Shown here: positions 47,800 through 58,389 of the stretch, piece by piece
Layout: every line of letters starts with the position of its first letter
How positions within the stretch are numbered: the first letter of the stretch is position 1
Assembly: GCA_011009095.1 (NCBI GenBank)
Contig: VTPC01006054.1
Span: 124,001-188,000, forward strand
Length of the DNA: 64,000 nucleotides
Direction of reading: 5' to 3'
Source: Ignelater luminosus
Lineage: Eukaryota; Arthropoda; Insecta; Coleoptera; Elateridae
The notes under the pieces: model-generated
Told to the model about the DNA's origin: nothing
The model's database searches: none
What the model saw: only the letters and a program-made list of their open reading frames with translations
Translations under genes and position numbers: made by a program

Positions 47800-50640
47800 A
47801 TTCAAAAATGAATGTAGAAAGAAAGCAGAAGAATTTTTTCTAAAGAAGAAAACTTATTAAAAATACTATCCATATCTCGAGGTACTAAAGAAATCAGCGC
47901 AATTTTCCTTTCTTCATTTTGGACATCCGAAGACGAGAAATTCGAAGTATCAAAGGGCCAATTATCTGGCGTTTCCAATAAAAACGCAGGACTACTAAAC
48001 CACCTGGCGTGATGAAGTAATTGCTCCTGAAGCAAACCCCTACTTGCACAATCAGCAGAATTATTATGCGAAGGAACATATTGCTAATGGTTCGGAGATA
48101 TTTTATCTTGGATATGTCTAACAGGATTATTAACAAAAGTATGTCAACTATGTGGTAATGTAAGTGAGAGTAACCTTAGAGTCCGACCAAGCAAATGTAT
48201 TGGAAATAACAAATTTATCCCCATATGCATTGTGAACAAAATCTACTAAATCTGCTAACAGTACAGCAGCACAAACTTCTAATAGTAGCAATGACAATCC
48301 TTTTAGAGATGCGACCTTAGACCTTTCAGCTGCTAAATATACTCTAACCTCTGTTCTATTAATCAAACTAAAATACACTACTGCACCGTATCCAGCCTCA
48401 CTTGCATCCGAAAATCCGTGTAATTCACATTCCCTTTTGTAGAACGAAATGTGTCTAGGTATCTTGAGCAAAGATATCAAAATATGAAGTTCAGATTGAA
48501 ATCACTTTCACTGAGATATAACATCTGAAGGGGGTTCTTAATCCCACTCCAAGCCTAAAGTTCATAAATGTTGGATTAGACACTTAGCGAAAAGAATGAG
48601 GGGTAAAATAAATCCCAAAGTATCGAATGTTTTTGTCAGATCAGACAAAATCGATCTTTTTGTACAAGAATCTGATATACTAGAAATCCTATAAGTAAAA
48701 CTATCGATTTGCGGCTGCCATTGCAAACCTAAAATCTTAACAGAGCAAGGCTGTCCACCATCAAAAGATAAACGTTGATATTTTACAGGAGTAACATCCA
48801 AGGTTTTTGGGTAATTGCTAGCCCACTTTCACAACTCAAACCCTTCTTTGAGCAACAACAATGAAAGTTCTGACTTAATTTGACAGGGTATGTCCAAGAT
48901 CTAACAACCCGTCAAAATACCATCTACGTAAATATCTAAACAAAGATTTTTCGAAGCAAGGGGAAAATGTTTTTGCTTGTACAGAGCTAACTGTCGAATT
49001 GTTCAGTTAGCTAGAGAAGGTGAACTAGTTACACTAAATGTTATTGTATTTATACTCTTCAGTAGGATTTTCATTGTCAAATCTCCAAAGAATTTCGTAG
49101 AAGTTCCTATCTTCATCACACACTGGAATTCGCAAAAACATTTGCTTGATGTCAGCTAATAAAACATATCTGTTTAAGCGAAATTTTAATAGGACTGTAA
49201 CTATATCTGAATGAAGTTTAGGAAGTGCAAGATTTAATGATATTCCAATAGAAGATGTCGTAGAAGCGTCGAGAACTACCCTCAACTTAGTAAAAGAACT
49301 ATCATCTCAGATAACAAAATGAAGGGAAATAAAAAAGGTATTTGTACCGAGAGCAGGTGGAACAGGTGACAGGTAACCAGAATCCAAATAGTTTTTCATT
49401 AAGATTTTATATGAATTCATCGAGTCAGGATTTCTGTACAACCTACTTCCAAGAGCGTACAATCCTTGAGTCTTCGAAAATAGGATTTTTTATTCGAAAA
49501 AGTAAGAATACAACATACCTCAACGATGAATCGTGACAATGAGTTTTTTTATGCAGTTTATTGCAGAATTCTGCTTCAGGAGATATCACCGTTTTATTTG
49601 GAATACTTTAGATTTATCTAAATTTCCTTATGTTATTGTCTATGGATTCAAACGTTGAACAAAATGAAGATAGTGTACAACTATTTTTCGAAAAATCTAA
49701 ATCGGCTGTTCCTAGGACAGCAAAACCAAAAATTGTTGATAACAACATTGGATTGTCAAGAGCTTGGCGTTAAGTATCAGACTTTATCATAAATGGAAAC
49801 AATTTGTCACCTATAAGCAAATCAATACGTCCAGATTTTAAAAACTTTTACCTGCAGGTGAAAGTGAGGTTGAATGATAAACTTTTCAAATCAACTGGAC
49901 CAGAGAGTAAACATGAGCAAATTTCAGGAATTATAAGCGCTCTCCATGCCAGTTTTGGGTTTGAATGAGTGACTGGTTTAATTGTACATTTAGTTATACC
50001 CTTTGCAGTTACATTAGGAATATTTCCAATACCCACAACGTTCTGTATGCATTTTCTGCATAGTAAGCATAAACGCTTAAAACAATTCTCGGATATGGAT
50101 GATGCTGCGGCAGCATAGTCAATCAAAGCATGCACTGCAACAAAGTTGTCTCTAGCATCTTATACTTCAACAACAGCTGTTGGCAAAAGAGTCACTCAAG
50201 AACGTGACAAACTAGTAATAAGTGTTGGAATGTTATCATTTGGAAGTTGAGAAGTATCTTCTTCATTGTAAGTGCTCGCCTCCAAAGATGAAGAAGAAGA
50301 CAGTTCACAACTATTCTGCGTCTTGCAAGAATTCGTATTAAAATGCAACAAAGAATTATGACGATCACTACACGATTTGCAAGCATGTTTGCTAAAGCGA
50401 CGCTTTATGATATGAGAAGAAGTAAGGCAACTCAAACATAAGTTTCCATTCTTGACAAAACGCCAACGTGCACGTAATGCCTTTGTCAAAAACTTAAAAC
50501 AAATTCTTAACATATGAAAGGGTTCACAGAGTAAGAATGCATCTTTATTTGTAGATACGAAGGACGATGGTGACTTTTCACTGGTAGACAAAGAGAGGCT
50601 TCCAAGGCACAAAGCTGCAATTCTAAAAATTTAAATAGAA
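47800..50640 (-). pseudogene. BEL/Pao LTR-retrotransposon remnant (gag end, protease, RT, RNase H)
   Basis: Domains run in BEL/Pao order on the minus strand. The Gag Cys/His region is at 50196-50612 (NLCLSCLTSSHIIKRRFSKH, then CKSCSDRHNSLLHFN). The protease is at 49848-50135, with its active-site triad position reading DYA. RT parts are at 49034-49285 (LRVVLDASTTSS, YVLLADIKQMF), with the catalytic box reading YVDG at 48919-48930. The RT C-terminus is at 48562-48801 (KILGLQWQPQIDSFTY). RNase H is at 48148-48480 (LHGFSDASEAGYGAVVYF, WSDSK), and NNSADCASRGLLQ is near 48040. Frames change repeatedly. No integrase is seen below 47800 and no LTR pair was found, so this is a truncated, inactive copy. 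Confidence 0.85.
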
Positions 50641-50989
50641 TTTTATAAGTAGGCATGTCAACTTTTGCAGATTCGAGTTAAAATCTATTTCGGGAATTAT
50701 TATCAATCTTATGTAACAATAAATTAAAGAAGGATAAAATTTCCTTGTTTTGTGGGAAATTTCAAGTACTTCAGTGCCTCCAAATCTTCAGAAAAAACAT
50801 TTAAGGGACGATTAAGATTTCTCATATTGTCAGTTCTAAAATTAGAACTATAAGAAATCTCATTCCACTAATGAGTAGCAAGTAACCCAGAATTTTGCTA
50901 TCTTTTTACTATGTAGATTATTATAAGCAATAACGTAATTATCGCCAGTTAGAGGTAAAGAACGCACTAAACTTGATGGTTCTTTCTTC

Positions 50990-52170
50990 TAAATAATTCC
51001 ACAAATATTGAAATTTAGCTATAAGAGGCTTCGTCATCAATCCGTAACCTCAGATAGCCTACTAGATCTACACAATTACTAGGCCTAGAGTACTATATGC
51101 CTCAGTGGTCTGTGGCCTAGTGTAGAGCGTATCACTATCGTTCAAAGGCTGGCCAAGCCACAACACCTGGCCTGTTTGAGTATAATCTGTGAAAAAAAGA
51201 CAACCGCTACGGCTGCACTTGAGGTTCTATTGGGCTGCCAAATCTCGCAACTTGGATAAGGAAAAATTCCACTACGACGTTCCACCTCAGAATGCGGGAT
51301 GCAGGGTTATAGTTTAAAAAGGAATGGTGGAATTAGCGGGAAAAATGCATTTGTTCACTTATAGGGTAACACATGGGCAGAAAAACCTTGAGAAAGCACA
51401 TCCCAGTTTTCTAGACTAAAGTGGTATGTAGGAAATATGAGAGAATGAAGTAGCAAAAGATATATACCTGCGCCTCTAAAAGACGTCTGCACAACTAGGA
51501 CAAAGATTCCTCTTATGCAGGAGTGCGTAGATGCTGTGGAAAAGCTTGCTACAGCAAAAGAGGTTAGCCTCGTCTGGGTTCCTGGGTACAGCTAAACTCG
51601 CTAGACTCGAAGCCAAACATACTCTTTTCAGGAATACCAAGACAACAGATCTCGTCAGTCCTGAACTCATGAACTTACCAGACTCAAAAGGTAAGCTACA
51701 GCTAAAAAGTTGTGGCTAGCGGCAGTCAAAAACCATATGTATAATTAGTCTTAACTTCTCAAAATTAAACTGGCTAATAGGCAAAAGCTGGAGAACCCCA
51801 AGTCTCTTAAGAAGGCATCTGTCGCTCATAGGTGTAGACGAAGAGCGTCGGAATGACGATGAAACGTTTTTTTACTTTCTGGAAGAATGTGAGGGTTATG
51901 AGAGGCTGACTTTTTAGGTCGCTACGCCAACAAGAAAGAAATTGAGTTTTCTAGCCTGAACTGACATCCTCGCTTTCGTACGAAAGTTAGGTGGGTTTGG
52001 GCAGAGAACGGAAAAAAAATAGTAAATGGTCGTAGAGGTTGATAAGGAAATGGTTAAGCGAAATTGCCCAAATAATGTGAAATTTCAAGGTATTAGTGTG
52101 GTGTGCAATTTCAACAGCTCGGATTCTTAGACCGTATGTAAGGCGAGTTAGAGAGTAAACGTTAAATAGA
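50990..52170 (+). pseudogene. Non-LTR retrotransposon ORF2 remnant, copy B
   Basis: Plus-strand pieces include ITRPRVLYASVVCGLV near 51060-51120 and TATAALEVLLGC near 51210. The RNase H segment EVSLVWVPGYS lies near 51560-51590, and the C-terminal RRHLSLIGVDEERRNDDETF is near 51815, followed by EECEGYERLTF. A 3' segment (GAACTGACATCCTCGCTTTC) has a counterpart in copy A. Stops and frameshifts are frequent and there is no upstream RT core or endonuclease. Confidence 0.75.
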
Positions 52171-52559
52171 GAAAGTTACACTTGTAAATATCTATCAACA
52201 TGTATTGATTTCTTTAACACATGTTATCCTCAGGATAATACAATGTTTTTGGCCCATGTGGGTATCATTCCATTACGCCGGAGGACAGCATAGCCTTTGT
52301 GCCTAAGGCTGACAACCTTTCAAAGGTTTTTTGCAATTCTCTTGAGGAAAGTTTATGATAACGCATGAAAAACTCAAAATAAAGAGCAAATAAGGCAAAC
52401 AATTTTTTAAAAGTTAGCAGAAATAAATCTTGCATCGTCTAAGAGCTAATGGAGAGCGTTAGAAGAAGATAGGGTGTCATTAAGAAGAATGAACCTTTAG
52501 CATTAATTTAAATTAATATTCTTGTGCTCAATAAGTATCTTAAAGTGAATACTAGCGCA

Positions 52560-52985
52560 AATAATTGGGTAGAGCCGGGTCGTCGGACCTTTGAGGCTTT
52601 TCAGTCTTTTGGTTCTATTTGAAACATTCGTGTCTGTCGGACCTTTCGGGTCTGTAAAGGTATACGGATCTATCAGGCTTTTTGAACTTTTCGGTCCTTT
52701 AAGCTTCTCCAGTTTCTCGGGCCATTTGGGCCTCTCGGGCCTGTCAAACCTTTTGGGCCTCTTCGGGTCTTTCGGCCCGTTTGGACTTTTCGGCCCTTCT
52801 GGTCTTTTGAATTTATCGGGCTGTCGGATCTCTCGGGCCTTTTGGACTGTTTGGACCATCGCAGCTTTTGGACTTCTTGGTCCTTCGGGCTGCTTTATCA
52901 AGTTGTTCGGGCCTTTTGGACTGTTTGGGCCAATCAAGAAGTTACCGGATTTCTTTCGAACTGTATTTCTTTCAAATACCCTAGC
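52560..52985 (-). repeat. VNTR-core interspersed element, copy 4 (minus orientation)
   Basis: The minus strand shows GGTAACTTCTTGATTGGCCC near 52920-52940, then a long 9-bp-word core (GGCCCGAAAGG-like) down to about 52575. The 3' segment with GCAGGCCTCTAGA is not evident. The 163-codon minus frame at 52503-52994, rich in Pro-Lys-Gly, is open because the word length is a multiple of three and should not be called a collagen. Confidence 0.65.
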
Positions 52986-53189
52986 GCCGACCATGCTCCG
53001 ATAGTCAAAAGTAGTAAATTACTGCAGGTTAGACAGTAAAAATTCAAACTTTTAATCGGATTAGTTATACGAGAATGCTTAGACAGTAAGAGCAACAAAG
53101 CCAATAGAAGAATGAATAGAAAGATAAAGAGAATGCAATTTGGCGGCAAAGTACAAAAGGTAATTCTATATTAGTTAAACTAATAAACT

Positions 53190-53740
53190 ACGGATGGTGG
53201 TCTGGTGGAGAACAACAAGCCTGATCGTCAGCCAGATTGGCTTTTTCAAAGCAATTTACACAAGAAAACTAGCCAAGCTGCCTATCGGCGAACGAGCAAT
53301 AAGTAGGCTAGTGTATCCACAAAGTGATTTGCTAGAGTTGGCTAGTGGATCATTGCAGGCAACTTGGTGGAAAGCAACTTCAGACGAAGGGAGCCGATGA
53401 ATCTGCGTAGTGGCAAAAGAGAAGTTCAAATTGACGAAGCGAAGCCTCATTGCAGGTAGAGAACAAGTTTTGTAATGTAAAATAAAAAACAGCCACAAAA
53501 CTACAAAACTCTCTCTGAAATCGATTTCCATTAATTTGCGGCCAGATTTAGCCGCGGCATAACCAGATTAGCTTTCTCAAGCTAATAGAGAAGTGGCCAA
53601 ACAAAGCGTAGGGTTTGTAGTTTGAGTTCTTTCAAGAATGCCAAAAAAAACATGAAGTGGCAAGAGCAAATAGCAGAGACAAAACGCATCTTTAAGGCAA
53701 CCAAAACAACTCTGCTAATGGAGATGATTTGATGAATGAA
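53190..53740 (+). repeat. Hairpin-type repeat fragments
   Basis: Phrases such as GATGGTGGTCTGGTGGAGAA, CCAGATTGGCTTTTTCAAAG, CCAGATTAGCTTTCTCAAG and GAATGCC..CATGAAGTGG resemble the 4.9-8.5 kb region. The array is short and strongly diverged. Confidence 0.45.
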
Positions 53741-54394
53741 GAACAAAACCTAATTTCACAACCTACACCAGAAAAATATACCAACATTTTTAAGTATAGT
53801 TTAATATGAGAGGGTTAGGTGGATATTCTCAACTAGAATTTTCACTTGAATCCGTTTTTTTATCAAAAAAATATGACATCAAAGTCAAGTATTGAACAAA
53901 ATCTTATTTCAAGTAAAAACATTCGTACAATGTTTAAGGGCGATTACAAACATATTAAAAATTCAATTGGAAAACTTTCTATTTTGTCTGTTAATGCAAC
54001 TAATTAGATACTAAAATGCAATAATAGATCATTTGTAAAGTTTCTAATTATATTGTAGAGACCATTTAAAAATAAAGTACATTTTTATCTACATCTTGAA
54101 AGTTAATTGGTCATAACCTATTGTACTACAGCGACCCTCAAGCCGAAATAATATGCGAATGATGCATTGAACCCCTGGTTACATAAACAAATAGATTTCA
54201 GCTGCGGTAACCTGCGGCTTTGGTTAAAGGAACCATTAAACTAACTTTTCATTTTCTTCGAAATTCACTTACTATTTGCAATGAAGTTAATAAATCATAA
54301 TGAAGGTAATTAAGCAATCAACTTCGATTATTCTACATAAAAAAGGTTGTTTATATTTCTTTGTTCATAAGTCAGCAGTTCTTTGAGAAGGTAA

Positions 54395-56650
54395 CACTGT
54401 ATTTTTGAAGTCATGGCAAGTTTTAGTATAACTTATCAAGAATTAGTTGACATTATTCTATCGAGTAATCGCGAAGTGCATAAACGTCCCGAAAACATAA
54501 AATGTATCTATCCAGAAGTAACAGAGACAGTGATAGAAGAAATATATCATGAACTGAGTAAATATTCTTTACGAAACTTTGGAACAAGAAAACTTTCTTG
54601 TCGAAGAATACAGAATGGCTTGCTAGGATATTTAAAATTACTCCAAGTTTCACGGAAACTGTCCTGGAAAGTGAACCAACACCTTCTAAACGTCTTCAAT
54701 GTGGACGATCAGAAAAGTTATTTAAAGAATGCTGTGATCAAACAAAACGACTAAAAGTTAAAATTTTGTGTGACAACGTTTCTGAGGAAATTATTACTGC
54801 AGCCGCTAATAAGATTCGAGATAAATCACCAAGTCGTTCTCAGTTTATTGCGAAAAAGGCTTTGATTTTAATTCTGGATGCTTCTTTATCAAAGTTTGAG
54901 CATGAAGTAATTGGAAAAGCAACCAAAGTAGTAGGTTGTAATATTTCCCCACCTTACTATAAAGTGTTGAACTCAAAGAAGGAATGTAACCCTACAGATG
55001 TAGAGGTAACGGAAGGTTACGCTTGTGTGAGTTTGCAAGAATTGCTGGATCACACTACAGAAAGGATTTTAAAAACTAACAACAAAAAAGAGCTTGCATC
55101 AGTAGGCGAAGAAATAACTTTAGTGTCAAAATGGGGCTGTGATGGTTCGTCCGGTCACAGCGAATACAAACAAATTTTAGAAGAAGACAATTTTTCGGAT
55201 GCAAGTATGTTTCTTACGTCTCTGGTTCCTTCGCCTACATTAATAAGAAAATAAAACTTTGGTGCAATGGAACAATACAAGACCTTCTTCGACGAGGTTT
55301 TGCATCCAATCTCAATACTGTAAAGAAATTGCTGAGAGCACGCAAAATAAAATTACAAGAATGGAGTCTAAAATTGCCAACCTCAACGTTACCTTAGTCC
55401 ACATCAGCGATAAAACCTATAGAGTGAATCATGAACTACTGTTTACGATGATTGATGAAAACATTGCTCAAACAATTACCGGCACTACATCAAACGCAGT
55501 ATGTTTTATCTGTAAGGCAAAACCATCGAATATAAACCGTTTAGATCTGGTGCGTAATAAACCAGAAAACATAGATGCATTCAGGGTAGGATTGTCGCTC
55601 CCGCACACACGAATAAAATTCATAGAATGCTTTCTCCATGTTTGCCTATAATAAATCATTCGAAAAGTGGAGGACCAATACTGAAACAAGAAATGCCAAA
55701 GAAGAGACGAAAAAAAGATTCAGAACAGGTTCTTTAAGAAACTAGGATTCAAAATTGACATCGTCAAACAATGCATGGGTGCCACAAAGGACGGAAATAC
55801 ATCAAGAAGATTTTTTAATAATCCAGACGTTACAGCTGAAATAACAGGGGTAGACAAAAGCCTAATTCATCGGTTTTCAATAATTCTACAAGCAATAAAC
55901 TCTGACACTGAAATAGACACTGAGAGATTTGGTGACTACTGCAATGAGACTGCCGAGTTGTACGTGAGTCTGTACAGCTGGTATAATATGCTAAACACAG
56001 TCCATAGAATCCTTCTACATGGCAGTAAAATAATAACAGTCGCTGCTCTGTCTATAGGCATTTTATCGGAGGAGGCACAAAAAGCACGGAATAAGGATTA
56101 CCGCCGATATCGAACGGATCATTCGCACAAATGTTCTCAAGAATCGACGAACAAGGACATCGTGCATTTGCTTGTGGCTTTCTCTGATCCCTATGTAAAT
56201 AGTTTAAGAGTAGAGCCAGATAAGAAACACTTACCATTACATAAAACATAAAATCTTTACTAATGGAATTTAGCGATTAGATATTTAAGTTTATTATGTT
56301 ATTTTAACTTGAGTTAAAACTTGTTTTTATATGTTATTTAGAGTATTGTAGTAGTTTTTTTAATGCTTTAATTTTATTATCTTTTATTAGTTTCTTTTAT
56401 TATTAACTATTATTATAATTTTGTTGTTTTGCATTTTTCGCTAGTATTTAAAATAGAAATAGGTAGAAACTATTACTTTTATTATTTAATAATGATAGCA
56501 AGACTTAAACTTACCAGACACATCAATAAATAATACCTACGTAACTATTTCTTTGAGATAAACAATTAAGTCCACCGCGCCATACAGCGTAAACCACTGT
56601 GCGGCGCAAGGCCGTGCAAATAATACAACTTGCCATAAAGTGCTACAGTG
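54395..56650 (+). mobile_element. Candidate Transib (RAG1-like) transposon with CACTGTA ends
   Basis: The span contains a RAG1-like transposase remnant. The left boundary starts with CACTGTA (54395-54401) and, eleven bases later, ATGGCAAGTT. The right boundary, reverse-complemented from 56650, starts CACTGTA and, seven bases later, again ATGGCAAGTT. Transib ends in general begin with a heptamer related to the CACAGTG of V(D)J signals. The proposed length is 2256 bp. The flanking five bases (GGTAA and ACTAG) do not match, so the expected 5-bp duplication is not confirmed, and the left repeat overlaps the start codon. Boundaries are therefore tentative; the family call is stronger. Confidence 0.6.
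54413..56251 (+). pseudogene. Transib-type (RAG1-like) transposase, decayed
   Basis: Pieces in order: MASFSITYQELVDIILSS from 54413; after a shift near 54590, NTEWLARIFKITP onward to WGCDGSSGHSEYKQ (about 55132-55175), which holds the first catalytic Asp. After a shift near 55230 come WNNTRPSSTRFC and LLFTMIDENIAQTITGTT with the second Asp, then VCFICK, matching the Cys pair that binds zinc in RAG1. Stops at 55649-55654 and a shift near 55720 precede DGNTSRRFF (from 55790). TVHRILLHG gives the zinc-binding His pair with RAG1 spacing. In LSEEAQKARNKDYRRYR the residue aligning with the catalytic Glu appears to be Lys. The length of about 610 residues fits a compact transposase. At least three frame lesions make it inactive. 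Alignment to RAG1 was done by eye. Confidence 0.85.
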
Positions 56651-56669
56651 ACTAGGTACTGCGCCGCAC
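56599..56669. repeat. GC-rich inverted repeat at the Transib right end
   Basis: GTGCGGCGCA (56599-56608) and TGCGCCGCAC (56660-56669) are exact inverted copies about 50 bp apart. CACTGTG sits just before the left arm (56595-56601) and TACAGTG inside the loop (56644-56650). The GC content is exceptional for this AT-rich neighbourhood. It may be part of the element's end or a separate foldback. Confidence 0.6.
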
Positions 56670-56949
56670 CAAAATTTAAAAGAAAACTATGTAATAAAAT
56701 ATTCAGAATGATCTGTCTTTGTTAATAGTTAGGTATTGCCTATTTCTCAAAACAATAATGTAAAACTTGTAAACCTATCCAATATAGAAATAGGCAATGT
56801 AAATTATAACATTTCAAAAGTTGAATTAAACTATCACCCTTCTAATAGCTCTACTAGAGATACACATTAAACAAATAAGTAAAGTTCAGCATCAATATTT
56901 AGAAACTCAAGAGGTCGGACAAAAGACAATTATAATCTTAATAATTGCA

Positions 56950-57349
56950 NNNNNNNNNNNNNNNNNNNNNNNNNNNNNNNNNNNNNNNNNNNNNNNNNNN
57001 NNNNNNNNNNNNNNNNNNNNNNNNNNNNNNNNNNNNNNNNNNNNNNNNNNNNNNNNNNNNNNNNNNNNNNNNNNNNNNNNNNNNNNNNNNNNNNNNNNNN
57101 NNNNNNNNNNNNNNNNNNNNNNNNNNNNNNNNNNNNNNNNNNNNNNNNNNNNNNNNNNNNNNNNNNNNNNNNNNNNNNNNNNNNNNNNNNNNNNNNNNNN
57201 NNNNNNNNNNNNNNNNNNNNNNNNNNNNNNNNNNNNNNNNNNNNNNNNNNNNNNNNNNNNNNNNNNNNNNNNNNNNNNNNNNNNNNNNNNNNNNNNNNNN
57301 NNNNNNNNNNNNNNNNNNNNNNNNNNNNNNNNNNNNNNNNNNNNNNNNN
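56950..57349. other. Assembly gap (400 N)
   Basis: A run of exactly 400 N. Open frames reported across it are artefacts. The gap lies between the Transib remnant and the long-TIR element, so their true distance is unknown. Confidence 0.99.
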
Positions 57350-57759
57350 TAATGATATCATTATTCTTGTTGTTTTTCTTATTTAGGTATCATTTCAACC
57401 TTTTAATATCATTACACTATATATTTAATTATTTCATAAGTCTCACATCACATCTCTTGTTTGTTTTATTTTAACCTTAGCACTAATTGATATTTGTATT
57501 GTATTATCAAAGTTTATAAATGTTAATGCACTCTAGAAATTTCCTTAGAGTATTTCTCTGCTCAAGACGAGCTTAGTGACCTGTTAACTTTTTTGTAAAA
57601 TTGTGGTTTTAAATAAAATAAAATTCATTTTTAAAAACATATTCTTCGACTTGCTATTTATTTCTCGGGCTCTTCAGTGATTTACTTCTTTGTTCAAAAA
57701 TAGAAAGCAAAGAGTTAGCATTAAAAATAATTGTTCCTGCAACTTGTCTGATTGTCTTA

Positions 57760-58164
57760 TAGTCCAGTCATTAGGTGCTCAAAAAGGGCAAATAAAAGAA
57801 AGTTTTGGGGGAGTTTTGATTTTTGGTGCTATATGGTATTTTGAGTCGCTGAATATGAATCAGAGATTTGCCAACAGAATTTTCTCGGGAAATAGGTTTT
57901 TTTTCTCAAAAAAACGTATAAGAAACGGACTTTCTTCGATTTTTTAAAATAACTCCGAAACTATGCATTATACGTGAAAGTCAATTGTATATGAAACTAA
58001 AAAGGATAAAATTTCCTACATTTTATATATGTGAGGTGTTTTTCTCCAATTAATAGTTTATCCTCGATAGCGCCGCGAAAATGGACGTCAAAAGCCAAAA
58101 CTCTCAATAACAAGAATTACGGCACTGTAGTACGTAGATTTAACACAAAAACTATCTATTTTAC
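57760..58164 (+). repeat. Left long terminal inverted repeat
   Basis: About 405 bp. The inner edge is TATCTATTTTAC at 58164, beyond which the two arms stop matching. The arm contains no gene; the 85-codon frame at 57690-57947 is a shadow crossing its outer edge. Confidence 0.8.
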
Positions 58165-58389
58165 CCGTGTGCAGCATGTTTCTGAATAGATTTAAAATTA
58201 TTGTGGTGTTTCATTTCACAATTCAAAACAGCATGTAGGCCTGAAGGACGCAAGAGTTGTACGGGACAACAAAGATAGAACCAAGATGTATGAATGGTTA
58301 CCGCAGCATCTTTCTTTCCCTCAAAACCGAATTTATACTCAATCAGCACTGGTGTTGTGGCTGACGGACGAACTGCCATAAGGCTTGAG

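Noticed and set aside
52503..52994. 163-codon minus-strand frame rich in Pro, Lys and Gly, collagen-like at first sight
   Set aside because: It lies wholly in the 9-bp-word VNTR core. The word length is a multiple of three, so frames stay open by periodicity. There is no regular Gly every third residue and the same core is found at three other loci without a conserved protein.
56930..57361. Frames of 135-143 codons made of X
   Set aside because: They are produced by translating the assembly gap.
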